Origin: Candidatus Heimdallarchaeota archaeon
GTDB lineage: Archaea; Asgardarchaeota; Heimdallarchaeia; JABLTI01
NCBI GenBank assembly: GCA_018238155.1
Contig: JABCTZ010000036.1
Coordinates: forward strand, 372,001-436,000
Reading direction: 5' to 3'
Length of the DNA stretch: 64,000 nt
Made by a program: the position numbers and the translations under genes. Within the stretch, counting starts at the first letter, position 1. The number at the start of each line of letters is the position of its first letter. This document shows positions 62,482 to 64,000 of this stretch, piece after piece. The notes under the pieces are model-generated. The model saw only the letters and a list, made by a program, of their open reading frames with translations, did not search any database and was not told where the DNA came from.

Positions 62482-64000
62482 ATGCAGAAATTATTTGATA
62501 CCTTCATAAATCGATTGCCGATGGATACACGAGATAGGTTAAGAGCAGCAATTTCTCATCAAAATGAACAAAATCCAAATGATCGATTGCAGAAAGGAAC
62601 TATTGTTGTTTTAGATGAAGTATTAAACAATCAGCAAGAGCTTGAGATGCTTCTCAATATGAACATTGATCTATCTAAAAAAGGGCTCTTTTCAAGAATA
62701 AAAGAAAGGAAAAAATCTCAACAGAAAAAAGTTTTTATCAAATCTGAATTAGTCGCTACAAAACAAATAGCTTTTCAAATTGCTTCCCTGAGTTGTTATT
62801 TAACTCAAAAAATGAAAACAACAGAAGAATACAAAGCGCTGCTAAAACAAATTGGACATCCATATATTGATATGTTTCTTAGCTATTTCAATGAAAATCC
62901 AAGTAATTATAAAGAAACTCGAGAGACTGTAGAAGAGCTCTCAAAGGTTATTGAGGTACGAAATGATTTTACACTGGAGATGAAAGCATTTGTGGTAGCA
63001 CTTCGTACTTGGGTTTATGGACAACAAGGAAATGTAGCAATTCTGAAAGAGGGATTCAATTACATCAATACTCGCTTGCCACAAGTTGAAAATATTATTG
63101 AAAGTCGTGGATTAGAAGATGCCTCTACAAATTGTATTTGGTGGATGCTCCATTCTGGTGTTGAAGCAAATATTAAGGAAATGATTGATTTTATTGAACC
63201 TTATATTCTAAAAAATAGGCTCTATCAATCTTATACTGATCTTTTAAATTTGAAGGGCGCTATTGCAACTTATTTTGGTAAAAATGAAGAAGGGATAGAA
63301 TGTTTTGAAGATTTAATGAAAGAATATGAAAACGTTCACGATAATTATCGTCTTTCAATTGCTATTGGTAATCTTGCAGAAACATATTTTGAAACGGGGA
63401 AAATTGTTCAAGCTAAAGATATGATGGAAAGAGCAATCAAACTCTATAAAGAATCAACAGGTGAATGGCCTTATCTCTATTTAACAGAGATAGGAAATAT
63501 TTACTATGTTATTGGAGACCCCAGGGCGGAAGAATCTTTCCTACATGCTTATGAAATTCAGCGAAAAGAAAAGTCTATGTTTAAAGCATTCATAATGTTT
63601 GAGTTAATACATTACTATTTGCGGTCCGAAAAAATTGAAAAAGCTCAACAATATATTGGTGAATTACAAGCTTTAGCTAAAGAGCTGGAGATTCTTTCAG
63701 TTAATGCTCAATTAACTTATCTTTTTGGCTATTCTGAGTTGCTAAATCAAAATTTCTCAAGTGCAATTAAAAATTTCCAGCAAGCATTAGCATTAGCTAA
63801 CCAATCTAAGGATTATGGATTAATCCTCTCGAGTAATATTCAGCTTACTGCAGTTTATCTTCAAAAATATCGCTTAAAAACAGAAAATACAACATTAAAC
63901 CTCGCACTTAATCACATTGAGATAGCTATCAAATTGGCACAAGAAAATCAACATAATCAAATTTTAGCTATTGGTCTAACTATTAGAAGTGTTTTACAAG
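62482..64000 (+). CDS. TPR-repeat protein, 3' end outside the window
   Basis: Open from ATG 62482 to the last base, 506 codons so far. The protein is helical. From about residue 265 on it has TPR units: NLKGAIATYFGKNEEGIECF, NYRLSIAIGNLAETYFETGK, YLYLTEIGNIYYVIG and FGYSELLNQNFSSAIKNFQQ. No HTH is obvious at the N-terminus, unlike the regulator encoded at 48.7 kb. A protein-interaction role is likely; a C-terminal effector domain may lie beyond the window. Confidence 0.8.
   Translation, partial: MQKLFDTFINRLPMDTRDRLRAAISHQNEQNPNDRLQKGTIVVLDEVLNNQQELEMLLNMNIDLSKKGLFSRIKERKKSQQKKVFIKSELVATKQIAFQIASLSCYLTQKMKTTEEYKALLKQIGHPYIDMFLSYFNENPSNYKETRETVEELSKVIEVRNDFTLEMKAFVVALRTWVYGQQGNVAILKEGFNYINTRLPQVENIIESRGLEDASTNCIWWMLHSGVEANIKEMIDFIEPYILKNRLYQSYTDLLNLKGAIATYFGKNEEGIECFEDLMKEYENVHDNYRLSIAIGNLAETYFETGKIVQAKDMMERAIKLYKESTGEWPYLYLTEIGNIYYVIGDPRAEESFLHAYEIQRKEKSMFKAFIMFELIHYYLRSEKIEKAQQYIGELQALAKELEILSVNAQLTYLFGYSELLNQNFSSAIKNFQQALALANQSKDYGLILSSNIQLTAVYLQKYRLKTENTTLNLALNHIEIAIKLAQENQHNQILAIGLTIRSVLQ

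Noticed and set aside
1..64000. CRISPR repeat-spacer array near the cas operon
   Set aside because: No regularly spaced direct repeats of 24-40 bases were seen on either side of the operon inside the window; the array must lie upstream or elsewhere.
1..64000. tRNA and rRNA genes
   Set aside because: Gaps were scanned by eye for T-loop-like GGTTCRA motifs and acceptor pairing; none gave a cloverleaf. A covariance search could still find an intron-containing tRNA.

Overview
The window is an AT-rich, gene-dense contig that most likely comes from an archaeon, and plausibly from the Asgard group. The archaeal case rests on a Csh-type I-B cas operon, a BpsA-type branched-polyamine synthase beside a pyruvoyl-type AdoMet decarboxylase, a TFS-like zinc-ribbon protein, an M42 peptidase, a ThiI-type THUMP protein and BRE/TATA-like promoters. 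The Asgard guess rests on RING-like and AN1-like zinc fingers and the many HEAT/TPR proteins. No rRNA, ribosomal protein or tRNA was found, so the lineage is inference.

Layout. 1-7144 is the 3' part of a type I-B CRISPR effector operon (cas8b partial, cas7, cas5, cas3, a HEPN-motif gene, cas6), with no array and no cas1/2/4 inside the window. 7197-7726 is a gene broken by two homopolymer frameshifts. 7941-11521 is a heterodimeric ABC exporter. 11.7-32.4 kb is a mixed region: an RCK-domain membrane protein, a QueG-like ferredoxin-type protein, a 14-repeat protein, zinc-finger proteins, a peroxiredoxin, CGGC and radical-SAM proteins, a nitrilase, a condensation/acyltransferase-fold enzyme, an M23-like protein, MFS, HEAT, DegV, and the BpsA/AdoMetDC pair.

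32.5-50.6 kb is the centrepiece. It holds a biotin ligase, an alpha/beta hydrolase, a biotin carrier protein and a biotin carboxylase, divergent from a carboxyltransferase followed directly by a 3574-residue multienzyme. That protein reads as ER-like, ER-like, KS, AT, KS, ACP, ACP, KR, DH, phosphopantetheinyl transferase, followed by an HTH/TPR regulator. Together these could make malonyl-CoA, load it and build a reduced acyl chain from one locus. That would be remarkable in an archaeon, since archaea are generally described as making isoprenoid lipids and lacking ACP-dependent fatty acid synthesis. The divergent promoter carries palindromic TACTGTA boxes over both core promoters, and a nested palindrome follows the megasynthase.

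50.7-64 kb holds housekeeping and accessory genes: a small winged-helix protein, a ThiI-like protein with a broken PP-loop, zinc ribbons, an MBL-fold hydrolase, an alpha/beta hydrolase, NadB, membrane proteins, FKBP, a surface protein, MFS, an M42 peptidase and a TPR protein running off the end. A GC-richer hairpin pair at 57.6-57.7 kb may be a structured RNA.
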